From: Algibacter sp. L3A6 | Lineage (GTDB): Bacteria; Bacteroidota; Bacteroidia; Flavobacteriales; Flavobacteriaceae | Length of the DNA stretch: 64,000 nt | Assembly: GCF_009796825.1 (NCBI RefSeq) | Contig: NZ_CP047030.1 | Location: 124,001-188,000 of the forward strand | Direction: 5' to 3' | In this document: positions 9,242 through 18,744 of the stretch, piece by piece | Layout: each line of letters opens with the position of its first letter | How positions within the stretch are numbered: the stretch's first letter is position 1 | The notes under the pieces: generated by a model | Databases searched by the model: none | Told to the model about the DNA's origin: nothing | What the model saw: only the letters and a program-made list of their open reading frames with translations | Made by a program: the position numbers and the translations under genes

Positions 9242-9994
9242 TTATTCTGAAATTAATTGGTATACTCTAAAATTATCTGCTGTCATGTGGTTTTTCACAG
9301 TTCTAAATCCGAAATACCCCGAAGTATATGGATTTGCATCTACAAAATCGGACACCAATTGATTGTCTCTATAATACTGCACAATACCATGGTTTGCTAT
9401 TATTTTAATATGATATGTTTTGTTAGGTTCCAACATAAATTTAGAATCACTTAAATTGTGTTCTGGTAGTAAAGGACGTTCGCCATTACCGACATAACGT
9501 CTAAATCTTGTAGTTTTGTTGTGGTTACCACCAAGTCCCATATAATACAACTTCAAGCTATCGTAATTTGAAAATTTACCACCACGCTTATCAGAATTCG
9601 CAAATAAGTTGGTTGGATTTTCAGGATCGTTTGCCATCCAAAAACAGTTAAGATCCGAAACGCGATCGTTTGCACCACCATCTTGAATTACAAAAACATC
9701 ATACTCGATAACTATTGGGCCTTCAAACTTCTGTTTCAACCAAACGGTACAACCAGAAACATCGTTAATTTCTAGTTTACTGTTTTTAACTTCTACAGTA
9801 CCTTCTGGCATTTGCTCCACTTGCCAGTTATCTAATCCTTTATCAAACTTTTCTTTAAAAAGTAATTTCGTTTTAAACGTTTCTCCTTTTATTTCTATGC
9901 TTTTATTAATATTGAAACATGATACTACCGCAAAAAGCGTGAGCACTACCACACCTACAGAAAGTCGTTTTTTGTTATATTTAAAGTTATTCAT
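9242..9994 (-). CDS. Secreted lipoprotein with a DUF6250/YesU-like concanavalin-fold domain
   Basis: This 250-residue protein has a lipobox ending at Cys26 (FAVVSC), so it should be a lipoprotein. The rest looks like one beta-sandwich domain: a DNWQVE segment near the N-terminus, a DLNCFWMANDP segment in the middle, and a C-terminal GYFGFRTV...DNFRVY tail. This resembles the YesU/DUF6250 group and, more loosely, DUF1080 proteins that accompany polysaccharide operons. No activity can be assigned with confidence. It could bind carbohydrate or be a small hydrolase or lyase. It sits between GH39 (13 bases) and GH3 (24 bases) in a tight operon, which suggests it acts on the same oligosaccharides. 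The family call is from pattern recognition only. Confidence 0.6.
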   Translation of the reverse strand: MNNFKYNKKRLSVGVVVLTLFAVVSCFNINKSIEIKGETFKTKLLFKEKFDKGLDNWQVEQMPEGTVEVKNSKLEINDVSGCTVWLKQKFEGPIVIEYDVFVIQDGGANDRVSDLNCFWMANDPENPTNLFANSDKRGGKFSNYDSLKLYYMGLGGNHNKTTRFRRYVGNGERPLLPEHNLSDSKFMLEPNKTYHIKIIANHGIVQYYRDNQLVSDFVDANPYTSGYFGFRTVKNHMTADNFRVYQLISE

Positions 9995-10007
9995 CTATAT
10001 TATTTTT

Positions 10008-11642
10008 TTAATTAACCTGTTTGATTAACACTAAACTCCAAGGCGTAATCTCGTGGTTAATTGTTAAGTTTCCGTTTTTATCAGCTTTTACAAATTCCGT
10101 TTTCATGGTGTTTGCGTATGCCTTCATGACTTTAATTTCCTCACGTGTTGGTGGTTCTGGTTTGCCCATAGATTCCCAAAAATTATGAATATTTCCATGA
10201 TCTTTATCCAAAATCTCAATTTCAAACATGGTATTTGCGTCTAAACCTGTTAATGTAAAATCTAATTTTTTAGAAGTTCCAGACTCACGTTTATCCGTTC
10301 CAAATGGCACAGCATCTTCATACTCTACGGGATAATTGTAAGCTAAAGCCACTACGTTTCCTGTTGAAGCATCTTTACTTACAAACAGATAGTCATCTTT
10401 ATACAATTTCTCGTTTCCTAATTCATGAAGCATTCTATACGCATGATATGATGGCTTTACTAAACCTTGAAAATTTATCATTCCGAAACCACCATGAAAA
10501 ATACTTGATGCACCACCTTTTTCTTCAAAAATATCAGTAAACGTCCAAAATGCTAAAGAGTTTGTTAAGCCAATACAATCTAAATTAGATTTTACAATAT
10601 AAGCGGCCGCAGGTAAACGATCGTGCATTTCATCGCGACTACTCGGGCTGGTATTCCACTCTGTTAAATGAATTTCAACATCTGGATAATGACTTTTTTC
10701 TATGGTTTCGTTCAGCCATTCTAAATCTAATTTAAGCGACTTCGCAAAACGTGTTAAGCCTTTTCCTTTACCTGTTTCTGGGTTAAAAGCATAATCGGTT
10801 GGGTAAGGATGTGTGGTTACAAAATCTACAGGTAATTTCTCTTTATGGCAATACGCTAAGAAATCTTCAATCCATACGCCGTGCCACTGCAAGCTATTAA
10901 TATCTTTTGCATTAAATACAGCGTCAGATGCTTTATCATCTGTAGTTTCACCATCAAAACGGGTATCTGGCACAAAATTACTCGTTGATGGCCCACCAAC
11001 TTTTAAACGTTCGTCCACAGATTTCACAGCTAAAGCAGATTGCTTATACAATTCAAAATACTGCGATTTCGTGCCATCCCAAAACAATGGGTATAAGTTT
11101 GGCTCATTCCATACTTCAAAATACCAAGTAAGTACCTCTTTCGTTCCGTAACGATCTACACAATGTTGTGTAAAGGCTTTAACTAAATCGTGCCATTTCT
11201 CGAAAGAATCTTCGGCTGGGGTAATATTAGCTTTCCACCAAAATACTGTTTTAGAATTTTCGGCTGCCATACTCGTTGGCAAAAAGGCTAATTCTACAAA
11301 TGGCTTTACGTTTAAATCCAACATACGATCAAATAAATCGTCGATATATTGCCAGTTATAAACCGTTTTACCTTTTTCTATAATTACAGGAAACATATCG
11401 TCGTGAAACAATCCGTGAAAACGCACATATTCAAATCCGCAATTTTCTTGAACTTGCCCTAGCTGTTCTAACCATCCGGCTCTTAAACCTTCGTTAGCAC
11501 GACCTGCTCCTACCATTTTACTCCAATAATGATCGAATTGTTCGCCAGTATCGTTTACGTTAACCGAAATTTTTTGTTGTGCATTTAGAGACAAAACGCC
11601 TCCCAAAATAAATGCAACAATGGCTTGTTTTAGTTTTTTCAT
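10008..11642 (-). CDS. Glycoside hydrolase family 39 (beta-xylosidase-like)
   Basis: This 544-residue protein has a signal peptide (about residues 1-21, ending LSLNAQ) followed by a GH39 TIM barrel. The acid/base is expected at Glu180 in FEVWNEPNLY, and the nucleophile at Glu328 in IHLTEWNTS. The GGPSTS motif after the acid/base and the late LAFWTFTDIFEE segment are also typical. C-terminal residues from about 420 form a beta-sandwich. GH39 enzymes are mostly beta-D-xylosidases, with some acting on other sugars, so release of xylose from a sulfated polymer is the likely role. It lies 41 bases after GH30 and 13 bases before the DUF6250-like gene. Family is secure, substrate is inferred. Confidence 0.88.
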   Translation of the reverse strand: MKKLKQAIVAFILGGVLSLNAQQKISVNVNDTGEQFDHYWSKMVGAGRANEGLRAGWLEQLGQVQENCGFEYVRFHGLFHDDMFPVIIEKGKTVYNWQYIDDLFDRMLDLNVKPFVELAFLPTSMAAENSKTVFWWKANITPAEDSFEKWHDLVKAFTQHCVDRYGTKEVLTWYFEVWNEPNLYPLFWDGTKSQYFELYKQSALAVKSVDERLKVGGPSTSNFVPDTRFDGETTDDKASDAVFNAKDINSLQWHGVWIEDFLAYCHKEKLPVDFVTTHPYPTDYAFNPETGKGKGLTRFAKSLKLDLEWLNETIEKSHYPDVEIHLTEWNTSPSSRDEMHDRLPAAAYIVKSNLDCIGLTNSLAFWTFTDIFEEKGGASSIFHGGFGMINFQGLVKPSYHAYRMLHELGNEKLYKDDYLFVSKDASTGNVVALAYNYPVEYEDAVPFGTDKRESGTSKKLDFTLTGLDANTMFEIEILDKDHGNIHNFWESMGKPEPPTREEIKVMKAYANTMKTEFVKADKNGNLTINHEITPWSLVLIKQVN

Positions 11643-11683
11643 TTTTTATATATTATCTTATATTTTCGATTATTTATTAGTAA

Positions 11684-13135
11684 TTATTTCGTGATTATTA
11701 TGGTATTAATAGACTTGGCCTCGACGGAAACCGCAATGGTATTGGCGCCCAATTCTAAACTTATATTTTGCTTTTTGTCTTCGGGATTATTCAGTAAAAC
11801 CAAAGTTCTTCCATCTTTTAATTGAAATGCTAAATGATTTTTTCCTTCGGAAGATTTTAAATAATAATCACCAGGCTGAACAAAATGAGATAAATGTTTA
11901 AACAAATAAAACTCATCAGTATAAGTAACTTTTTTAGTTTGCTTATCGATAACCACCATAGAATTTTGGGGCCATCCCCAAGCACTTTTTCCTGTTTCGT
12001 CTAAAACCATATTCCAATACATATGAGAACCGGCTTTATTATTAAAAAAGTGAACTAAAGTTTCCCAAGAGCGATCAAACGACGTCCAATCATTCTCGCC
12101 TTCACCACACTTATTCTCGGTTTGCATGTATTTTAAATCTGGATATTCTTTATTTATAGCAGGAATAGCATTAGATCCTCCCCATTGAAAACCAACTCCC
12201 TTAATATATTTTGCTGCTTTTTTGTTATCCAAAATAGTGCGTACATAATCTGGTTTACTCCAGTTAATGGTGCCTAACCAAATTTCGGTATCCAAACCAT
12301 CTTCTTCTAATTTCGGACCTAAATAATCGCCTATAAATATTGAGAAATCTTCGGCTCTCCACGTGCAACTTGGCCAGTTTGGCGCGTAGGCAATTTCGTT
12401 CTGAGGTTGAATTGAAAACAAATCGATCCCTTCTTTTTTATAAGCTTGAATAAATTTTGAAAAATACAGCGCATAAGCTTTTAGGTACTGATCTTGCATT
12501 TTAAACGCTGTTGCATTACTCAATATTTGAGCTCCCGGATCCATTCTATTTCCGTTGGCACGATTATTCCAATCGCCGGCACGTAGAGAATAATGTTCGT
12601 TAACCTTCATCCAAGCTGGAGGCGTCCATGGTGAAGCCCAAATTTGTAAATCTGGACGAGCCTTTAAAGCCGCTTTTAAATATGGAATTAAAATATAACG
12701 ATCTCTATCAATATTAAAATCGCGCATTACAAAATCTTCTGGAACATCATTATGTGAATAATAACTTAATGCATAATCTGAAGCTCCAATTGGAATACGG
12801 CACATAGAAAAATTACAACCGTCTTTAGAAAATAAAGCATTAATAACGTCCTTCCCGCTATCAGCATCTAGCGCATTAATAGCTTCCCAACCTAATTCGT
12901 TAAACGCGCCGCCAATACCATCAACTTCTTGCGATAAACTATCTGCATAAATTTTAATTTTTATACTCGCATTATCGTTTGTTTTTTGCAAGAACTTTTT
13001 GGCCTTTACCCAGCGCTTAGAAGCTGTGGTATAGGTAAGTTCTACGTTCTGCGCAAAATGAGTCTGGCTCATTAAAACAAACACTAAAATGATTAAATAA
13101 GGACTTGATAATTTGATAGACTGAAGGGGTTTCAT
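11684..13135 (-). CDS. Glycoside hydrolase family 30
   Basis: This 483-residue enzyme has an N-terminal export signal (about residues 1-29). A TIM barrel carries the GH30 motifs GIGGAFNE at 73-80, SPWTPPAWMK at 168-177, the acid/base Glu247 in IQPQNEI and the nucleophile Glu340 in MQTENKCG. A C-terminal beta-sandwich (about 420-483) completes the family's layout. Characterised GH30 members include beta-glucosylceramidases, endo- and exo-acting xylanases and beta-fucosidases. The subfamily cannot be settled by eye. Within this operon (esterase, GH30, GH39, DUF6250-like, GH3) an exo- or endo-acting xylosidase role fits best. It lies 19 bases after the acetylesterase gene. Confidence 0.88.
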   Translation of the reverse strand: MKPLQSIKLSSPYLIILVFVLMSQTHFAQNVELTYTTASKRWVKAKKFLQKTNDNASIKIKIYADSLSQEVDGIGGAFNELGWEAINALDADSGKDVINALFSKDGCNFSMCRIPIGASDYALSYYSHNDVPEDFVMRDFNIDRDRYILIPYLKAALKARPDLQIWASPWTPPAWMKVNEHYSLRAGDWNNRANGNRMDPGAQILSNATAFKMQDQYLKAYALYFSKFIQAYKKEGIDLFSIQPQNEIAYAPNWPSCTWRAEDFSIFIGDYLGPKLEEDGLDTEIWLGTINWSKPDYVRTILDNKKAAKYIKGVGFQWGGSNAIPAINKEYPDLKYMQTENKCGEGENDWTSFDRSWETLVHFFNNKAGSHMYWNMVLDETGKSAWGWPQNSMVVIDKQTKKVTYTDEFYLFKHLSHFVQPGDYYLKSSEGKNHLAFQLKDGRTLVLLNNPEDKKQNISLELGANTIAVSVEAKSINTIIITK

Positions 13136-13154
13136 AATTAATGATATTTAAATA

Positions 13155-14750
13155 TTACTCCGTTAAAAACACAGAAGCCGGAAGCCCGTGATTATTATAC
13201 AAGTTTGCACCTTCCGGATTTGAGGACCAAGCATAACGAACAGCCACAGGCATCAAGCCTTCTTCACTCCAAACTTCAACTTTATTTTTTGAAATTATTT
13301 TTGCTTGAGCAGGATACCATTTGCCATCTTTTCCTTTTATTTCAAACCATTTTAAAGGTTGGTTTTCAACTTCGGAAACAGCGTTTAACAAGTGTTTATT
13401 ACCTACAATTAAACCTTCTCCAACCTCTGAGAATGTAATTTGTATTTTGTTTCTTTTTATTTTATGTGAATGATATAACGGTCCACTAACAGCAGAAACC
13501 TCTACATTGTAATCGTTTTTTAAAGCCCATAAAGCCAAGCGCTTACCGGCATCCATTTTATTGTGTGGGTGCACATCTTTAGCTTCGCCAATATCGTAAA
13601 GAACAGCCATACCAGTATGCGGTAATTTTAAACTTTGCCTTAATTGATTATTAACTGATGCCCAACCTAAATCGGAACGTTTATCTGGCACTTCATAATT
13701 TGCCAATTGCATCCAATAAAAAGGTAAATCTTCTTGGTTCCAATCTGCTCTCCAACTTTTTATTAGCGCAGTAAAATAATCTCTATATTCTTCTTCTAAA
13801 AAATGTGAATTGCTTTCACCTTGATACCACAAAACCCCTTTTATTTTAAACGGCATAATAGCAGATAACATACCATTATAAAGTGTTGCCGGCAATTGTT
13901 TATCTAGTGATGGATGTGTGGAAGGATAAGGTTTAGGTGTTTTCTTTCCGCCAGCTTCCCAAGCTTTAAACTTAGCTGTAAAAGTGGTATCTACATAATT
14001 TTCTGCAGATACTTTTTCTGTAATTTCATTAGATTTTTTTCGACTCGCTTCAAAATAAGCTTTCATATTTGGGTCGGCCATATAAGTCGCTTCCGAAAGC
14101 CATGGCTGAATACGTGTACCTCCCAAAGCACATTCTAACAAACCAATAGGCACATTAACCTGCTCGCGAACTGCTTTAGCAAAAAAGTAACCTGTTGCAG
14201 ATATTTTCCCGATTTGTTCTGGTTTTGCCTTTCTCCATTGATCGTCAAAATTTAATTTTTTTTCGGAAAGTGAGGATGTTGGAGGTACTTCTATATAGCG
14301 AATCCAATCGTCGTTTACTGTTGCAACTTCATTCCGAATATACTCAACTAAAGGTTGATCTTTTGGGTCTCTAGAGTTTTTAATAAATTTCGACATAGAG
14401 AAATCCATATTCGATTGCCCGGCACATAACCAAATATCTCCCGACAATACATCTGTAATTTCAATTGTATTTTTTCCAGAAACGGTAATTTTATGTGGAC
14501 CACCAGCTTTGGGTGTTTTGATATCCAAACGCCAAGTTCCATCTGCATTTGTTATCGCTGTAGCATGTTCTCCCCAACTTGTCGAAACCTCAACTTTTTC
14601 ATTTGGATCTGCCCATCCCCAAATAGGAATTTCGGCATCACGCTGAATGACCATATGATTAGAAAACAAACTATTTAATTCTACATCTGCAAACCCAAAT
14701 TTTGGCATACAAATAATTAGAATTGCGATAATTTTAATACTGATTTTCAT
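13155..14750 (-). CDS. Sialate O-acetylesterase-like (SASA family) carbohydrate acetylesterase
   Basis: This 531-residue protein has a signal peptide (about 1-21). It contains the SGNH-type motifs of the SASA family: CAGQSNMDF with Ser113, a GGT motif in CALGGTRIQPW, the WYQGESN segment near residue 310, and a C-terminal DVHP with the likely catalytic His near 410. A beta-sandwich (about 25-105) precedes the hydrolase domain, as in family members. It should remove O-acetyl groups from sugar residues in the periplasm. It is the first gene of a five-gene operon, and the paired 21-bp-spaced motif lies 79-109 bases upstream of its start. The presence of this esterase implies that the substrate is acetylated. 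Sialic acid itself is not implied. Confidence 0.85.
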   Translation of the reverse strand: MKISIKIIAILIICMPKFGFADVELNSLFSNHMVIQRDAEIPIWGWADPNEKVEVSTSWGEHATAITNADGTWRLDIKTPKAGGPHKITVSGKNTIEITDVLSGDIWLCAGQSNMDFSMSKFIKNSRDPKDQPLVEYIRNEVATVNDDWIRYIEVPPTSSLSEKKLNFDDQWRKAKPEQIGKISATGYFFAKAVREQVNVPIGLLECALGGTRIQPWLSEATYMADPNMKAYFEASRKKSNEITEKVSAENYVDTTFTAKFKAWEAGGKKTPKPYPSTHPSLDKQLPATLYNGMLSAIMPFKIKGVLWYQGESNSHFLEEEYRDYFTALIKSWRADWNQEDLPFYWMQLANYEVPDKRSDLGWASVNNQLRQSLKLPHTGMAVLYDIGEAKDVHPHNKMDAGKRLALWALKNDYNVEVSAVSGPLYHSHKIKRNKIQITFSEVGEGLIVGNKHLLNAVSEVENQPLKWFEIKGKDGKWYPAQAKIISKNKVEVWSEEGLMPVAVRYAWSSNPEGANLYNNHGLPASVFLTE

Positions 14751-15064
14751 CTTAAATATTATTCAAAAATAAACAGCAAAGCCTATTGCTCTACATACTG
14801 CAATTTGGAAAAAAAAACAGAAATAGACTATAACTCCATACCCCTAGACTATAAACAATGATTCATATTGCGTATTTACACCTTAAAAGCTAAGGTTTTC
14901 GGTGTAATTCATAAAAGCATCACACTAAAATCACAACTCAAATGCTATTGCTTTTTTTAAGGCAAAAACTCTAAAAACTCATTGTTTTAAGATTAATAAT
15001 AGACTGATAAAAATGGTTTAATTTCAATTAAAACAACATGAATTGCACTCTTTATAACACCTGA
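14751..15064. other. Intergenic region of about 314 bp between the esterase operon and DUF1080 gene
   Basis: No convincing reading frame lies here. It holds the paired operator-like motif at 14829-14859 upstream of the esterase operon. A weak inverted repeat (GTTTAATT/AATTAAAAC) near 15015-15034 could help end the DUF1080 transcript. Nothing else was recognised. Confidence 0.6.
14829..14859 (-). promoter_or_regulatory. Paired 21-bp-spaced operator-like motif (esterase/GH30/GH39/GH3 operon)
   Basis: Two copies of AGACTATAA start at 14825 and 14846, exactly 21 bases apart. They align with the TATAAA(C/T)TAT decamers seen ahead of seven other transcription units (here tataactcca at 14829 and tataaacaat at 14850). 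This is the weakest of the eight instances by sequence, but the spacing is exact. The distance to the start codon at 14750 is 79-109 bases. Confidence 0.6.
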
Positions 15065-15892
15065 TTATTTCAAGAATTTTCCCATAGGAATAACCTCTGA
15101 AAATTCTTTAATTTCTATATTTCGATAGAATATTTCTGCTGTTTCAGATTGAAACCCAATGATACCTTCGCTAGGGTTTAAATTGAATGCCATATTAACG
15201 ATTTCTCCATTTAATTTATGAATAGTATACGCATTGCCCATGACTATAATTTCGCAATGATTCCATTCACCGTTTAAGGCGTTATAATTTTCGGTAGGAG
15301 AAGCAAAGTGTAACCAACTTTTTGTTTCATCTAAAACACCACCTGCTTTTGGGTTTAAGTAAGAGTCGCCGTTTGGAACAGAATACCAATCGTATTTCAC
15401 ACCTTTCGGACGAATTAAATCGCCTGTATGGTTTTTATTAGTTACTTGGTTGTAACGCACTTGATACTCAATACCGGTTGGCCAAATTTTATCGTCTGTA
15501 ACGTGATAATACACGCCCGCATCATATTGCCACCTCTCAAAATTATTAGCTATTTTTTCGCCCCATTTATAATCGAACTTCAAAATATATTTACTGTATT
15601 TCTTTTTGGTATAAAATAAGCCGTGCGTCCCATTTTCGCCTGTACCTAAATCTAAACTATCTGGCGCATCTTTAAAAACGTGTACCATTTCATTTTCAAT
15701 AGCAAAAACCTCTTTAGCCATTTCCGCATCATCATTTCTTAATTTAAGATACCAACCATCCCAATTTTCACCATTAAATATTTTAACGAAACCCGCGTTA
15801 TTTGTGGCTTCATTTTGAGCCGTTCCTTTGGTTGAATATAAACTAAATGCAATGATAAAAAAGTTGCATAATGTAATTTTAGAAAGTTTCAT
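15065..15892 (-). CDS. DUF1080 (3-keto-disaccharide hydrolase-like) secreted protein
   Basis: The start is placed at the ATG at 15890-15892 rather than 45 bases further upstream, because the protein then begins MKLSKITLCNFF with a normal signal peptide ending near KGTAQ. The mature part (about 250 residues) is one DUF1080 beta-sandwich, with FVKIFNGENWDGWYL near the N-terminus, a central DAGVYYHV and IEYQVRYNQV, and a C-terminal GIIGFQSETAEIFYRNIEI. DUF1080 has a concanavalin-like fold, and some members hydrolyse 3-keto-glycosides. It resembles the second half of the double DUF1080 protein at 41431-42807. It appears to be a single-gene unit with its own paired operator motif upstream (15990-16020). 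Actual activity is unknown. Confidence 0.8.
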   Translation of the reverse strand: MKLSKITLCNFFIIAFSLYSTKGTAQNEATNNAGFVKIFNGENWDGWYLKLRNDDAEMAKEVFAIENEMVHVFKDAPDSLDLGTGENGTHGLFYTKKKYSKYILKFDYKWGEKIANNFERWQYDAGVYYHVTDDKIWPTGIEYQVRYNQVTNKNHTGDLIRPKGVKYDWYSVPNGDSYLNPKAGGVLDETKSWLHFASPTENYNALNGEWNHCEIIVMGNAYTIHKLNGEIVNMAFNLNPSEGIIGFQSETAEIFYRNIEIKEFSEVIPMGKFLK

Positions 15893-15989
15893 ATTGTATA
15901 TTATTATTAAATAATTATCAGTAAAAACATGATACAAAAAGTTACTGTATTTGTTTTTAGCTAAAATATTTATACGCTTTTTTATTTAT

Positions 15990-16020
15990 TATAAAGCATC
16001 GTTTTTTTGATATAAATTAT
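15990..16020 (-). promoter_or_regulatory. Paired 21-bp-spaced operator-like motif (DUF1080 gene)
   Basis: TATAAAGCAT at 15990-15999 and TATAAATTAT at 16011-16020 are direct repeats with a 21-base period. They lie 98-128 bases upstream of the DUF1080 start. The same arrangement recurs upstream of seven other units in the locus. Confidence 0.7.
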
Positions 16021-16042
16021 AGTTCATTTATTATTAAAGCAT

Positions 16043-16075
16043 AAAAAAACAGCATTAAGAATCATCTTAATGCTG
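16043..16075 (-). terminator. Intrinsic terminator of the beta-helix/LRR gene
   Basis: Perfect arms AGCATTAAGA (16051-16060) and TCTTAATGCT (16065-16074), extended by one C-G pair, have a four-base loop. On the minus strand they are followed by seven T residues (A7 at 16043-16049 on the given strand). It lies 26 bases after the stop codon at 16101. Confidence 0.85.
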
Positions 16076-16100
16076 CTGTATTCAATCTATATAAAACCTA

Positions 16101-18572
16101 TTATTGTTTTACAATACGCTTAATAAACTCATTATTTCCTACCTTAACTTTAAGTAAATAAATTCCCGAAGAAAGTTTGGAAACATTGATTTCTGAGGAT
16201 GTTCCACTAATATTTTTCGTTAACAAAACTCTTCCGTTTAAATCGTAAACATTAATGCTTGCTTGGTTAAGTTGTTTACTTTTTATTGCTATTAATCCGT
16301 TAGTTGGGTTTGGATATATATTAAAATCTAACGTTTGTTCTATATTGTTTGCGCTTAACGTTACGGATACCATAATAGTACCGAACTCCTTCCAAACATC
16401 AGCCACTTCATAAGCTGCTTTAGCTTCTTCACTTGGTACATACAAACTTGCATTAGCAAGGTTTACACCGGAAAACTCAGAAGCTGTTATTGCAGCTGGA
16501 ACTGGATTTAAAACTTTTACAGTGCTTAAATTATTAAGGTTTAAAAATGCGCTAGCACCAATAGAAGTTACATTTTCTGGAAGAATTATAGATGTTATAC
16601 TTGTCGCATCTCTAAAAGTTTGCGACGGAATTTCGGTTAACAAAGTTGAAGCCGATAAATCTACCGTTTCTAAATTTGTCATTCCTCTAAAAACACTCGT
16701 TCCCATAGTTGATAATGTATTTGGTGTGGTTACCGAAGTAACACTTGAGTTACCATTAAAGGCGCCATCTCCCACGGACTCCACACCACTCATAATATGG
16801 TTTATTTCTAGAATTGAACTGTTTACGAAGAAGCCTCTAGCATCTATAACTTTAATTCCGTTTGTGGTTGTAAATGATAGCGTTGTTAAACTTCCACCTC
16901 TAAACGCTTGATAGCCTATTGATGTTACTGTACTTGGTAATTTAATAGTTTCTGTGCTACTGCCGTTGAATGCATTATCTCCAATTCTGGTAACCGTAAA
17001 AGGCGTATCTGTTTCTGGGCTTGTTGCTGTACTTGGCACAACCACATTAACTAACGAGCTAGATATAACCTCGGCTTCGTAAGGGTCTAAATTCGTTACT
17101 TTATATTCTATATCTTCAACTATAAATGTATCACCAATAGTATTTTGCTCTGGTTCTACAACAACAATATTATCACAATCGGATACCGTATTAATAGTAT
17201 TTCCTGTACCATTATCTGTAACTGTTCCAGTGGTATTAATAATGCAAGAGCTTACTGTAGATAAAATTTCAACAGGCATATCTGTACAAGTATTTAAAAC
17301 AGTTCCAGAAGTTGATGTACTTCCTAATGGTGAAAATGGATTAGCTCCCGATGGTCTGGTAGCTCCTAATAAAATAGGATGCACTTGCGGGCGAGTAACA
17401 TCATTCCACTTTTTAAGTGTTACGTTATGGTTATTACCACCAATAGTTGCAATAGCATGCAGCGTAGTTGTTGCCACATTTTCAATTAAAGAAAGTTCTA
17501 CGGTTGAAGCACCACCGTTAAGGTATAATAATGGTCCATTAACAGCATCACCTCTACTATTTTCAATAGTTACTTCTTCCACTTGATAACCTGCTTCGCA
17601 ACCTGTAGCTTCACAATTTCGCATTAATACATCGCCTCCATATCTAGTAAAAGCAAAACCTGAACGTGTGTTTTTGGCAACGCAATTAATAAGTGTAATA
17701 GCGCCTGTGGTATGCCCATCAACGCCACCTGCACCGTATGAACGATAACCAACTTCGCTTAACGACTTAGTATAACCTGGGGTGATGACTTTATTTCCTT
17801 CATAATTAGTATAAACTGCTGCAAAATCTCTATCAAAAGCAGGTCCTGATGTTTCAGCTAACATATCATCGGTTGTTCTCGTTGTTGATTCCGCATGGCA
17901 ATCTTCAAAAACCACATTTCTTCCGCCTTGAATAAAAAATAAATGCCCAAATGCCTGCGAGTAGATAGAGCAGCCTTTAATAGTAATATTTAATCCTTCG
18001 ACTAGTAAACCACTATGCTTACGTAATGTAACCAGGTTACCGTCTCCTTTACCTAAAAGATCTCCATAACCATAAGGGTAAGAACCGTTTATATTTAATG
18101 TAACATCTTCCATTATATTGTTTTCTCCTGCAATGGTCACAGATTGCATGCCAGGGCTTGAAGGTGCCGAATTCCCAATATCGGTTACTGTTAAACCTTT
18201 AATGTTTACAAAATTCCCTGTAACATATAACTCAATAATACGCGTGCCATAATCATTTAAAAGCTCTGAGTTTATTTCAATAGTAACACCTGTTAAATCG
18301 AAGTTATTGTTACTTCCGCTAAATTCAATCATAGCATGCCTGTTGTTCGCATCAGGAACCGTATTCTCAATAACCTCAGGCGTTAAGTAATCTTCCATTT
18401 GGTAAACACCAGGCTCCATAACTATATTTTGGTTGGAATTGCCAGCCGCAGTAGCTAATTCGGCAACACTAGTGATATTGGTTTGACCTATTACTCCAAA
18501 AGTAGTAAAGAGTGATAATGAAAAAAGGAGTAATGTTTTATTCATTTTAAATAATTGTAATGTTGTTTTCAT
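16101..18572 (-). CDS. Secreted beta-helix protein with BspA-type leucine-rich repeats and type IX secretion tail
   Basis: This 823-residue protein has a signal peptide ending near FGVIGQ; the true start could also be the internal Met at 18543-18545. Residues about 31-465 form a right-handed beta-helix with GSYPYGYGD at 163-171, KHS at 185-187, AFGH at 207-210 and TTDD at 233-236. These motifs are shared with the proteins at 38315-39805 and 39826-41244. Residues about 480-735 contain LRR_5/BspA-like repeats of the type VTSIGYQAF and ESVGDGAF. Residues about 745-823 are a type IX sorting domain (NIYPNPTNG, then SSGIYLLKV and a basic end). It should be surface-displayed or released. The helix part may be a polysaccharide-active enzyme, and the repeats may mediate adhesion. 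No known enzyme family is recognised. Confidence 0.75.
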   Translation of the reverse strand: MKTTLQLFKMNKTLLLFSLSLFTTFGVIGQTNITSVAELATAAGNSNQNIVMEPGVYQMEDYLTPEVIENTVPDANNRHAMIEFSGSNNNFDLTGVTIEINSELLNDYGTRIIELYVTGNFVNIKGLTVTDIGNSAPSSPGMQSVTIAGENNIMEDVTLNINGSYPYGYGDLLGKGDGNLVTLRKHSGLLVEGLNITIKGCSIYSQAFGHLFFIQGGRNVVFEDCHAESTTRTTDDMLAETSGPAFDRDFAAVYTNYEGNKVITPGYTKSLSEVGYRSYGAGGVDGHTTGAITLINCVAKNTRSGFAFTRYGGDVLMRNCEATGCEAGYQVEEVTIENSRGDAVNGPLLYLNGGASTVELSLIENVATTTLHAIATIGGNNHNVTLKKWNDVTRPQVHPILLGATRPSGANPFSPLGSTSTSGTVLNTCTDMPVEILSTVSSCIINTTGTVTDNGTGNTINTVSDCDNIVVVEPEQNTIGDTFIVEDIEYKVTNLDPYEAEVISSSLVNVVVPSTATSPETDTPFTVTRIGDNAFNGSSTETIKLPSTVTSIGYQAFRGGSLTTLSFTTTNGIKVIDARGFFVNSSILEINHIMSGVESVGDGAFNGNSSVTSVTTPNTLSTMGTSVFRGMTNLETVDLSASTLLTEIPSQTFRDATSITSIILPENVTSIGASAFLNLNNLSTVKVLNPVPAAITASEFSGVNLANASLYVPSEEAKAAYEVADVWKEFGTIMVSVTLSANNIEQTLDFNIYPNPTNGLIAIKSKQLNQASINVYDLNGRVLLTKNISGTSSEINVSKLSSGIYLLKVKVGNNEFIKRIVKQ

Positions 18573-18631
18573 ACGTTTAGTTTATGGTTATTTAGTTAGT
18601 AGTAATGTTACTATTAACCACTCACTTTTTG

Positions 18632-18662
18632 TATAAATTATTACTTCATCACTTTAAATCAT
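18632..18662 (-). promoter_or_regulatory. Paired 21-bp-spaced operator-like motif (beta-helix/LRR gene)
   Basis: TATAAATTAT at 18632-18641 and TTTAAATCAT at 18653-18662 are 21 bases apart, 60-90 bases upstream of the start at 18572. The surrounding leader closely resembles the one upstream of the lyase gene at 18785-21439. Confidence 0.7.
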
Positions 18663-18710
18663 TACCTATTAAAGGTTTGTAATCTTGGTTAATCAGATAA
18701 AATTCTAAAT

Positions 18711-18744
18711 AAAAAAGTTCTACCAAATAAATTTGATAGAACTT
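18711..18744 (-). terminator. Intrinsic terminator of the 884-residue lyase gene
   Basis: Arms AAGTTCTACCAAAT (18715-18728) and ATTTGATAGAACTT (18731-18744) pair over 14 positions with one mismatch. On the minus strand they are followed by a T run (A6 at 18711-18716, partly in the stem). The hairpin lies 41 bases after the stop codon. Confidence 0.75.

Noticed and set aside
16522..17586. Two plus-strand frames of over 110 codons within the beta-helix/LRR gene
   Set aside because: They are antisense shadows of the repeat-rich gene and lack any recognisable domain or plausible start context.
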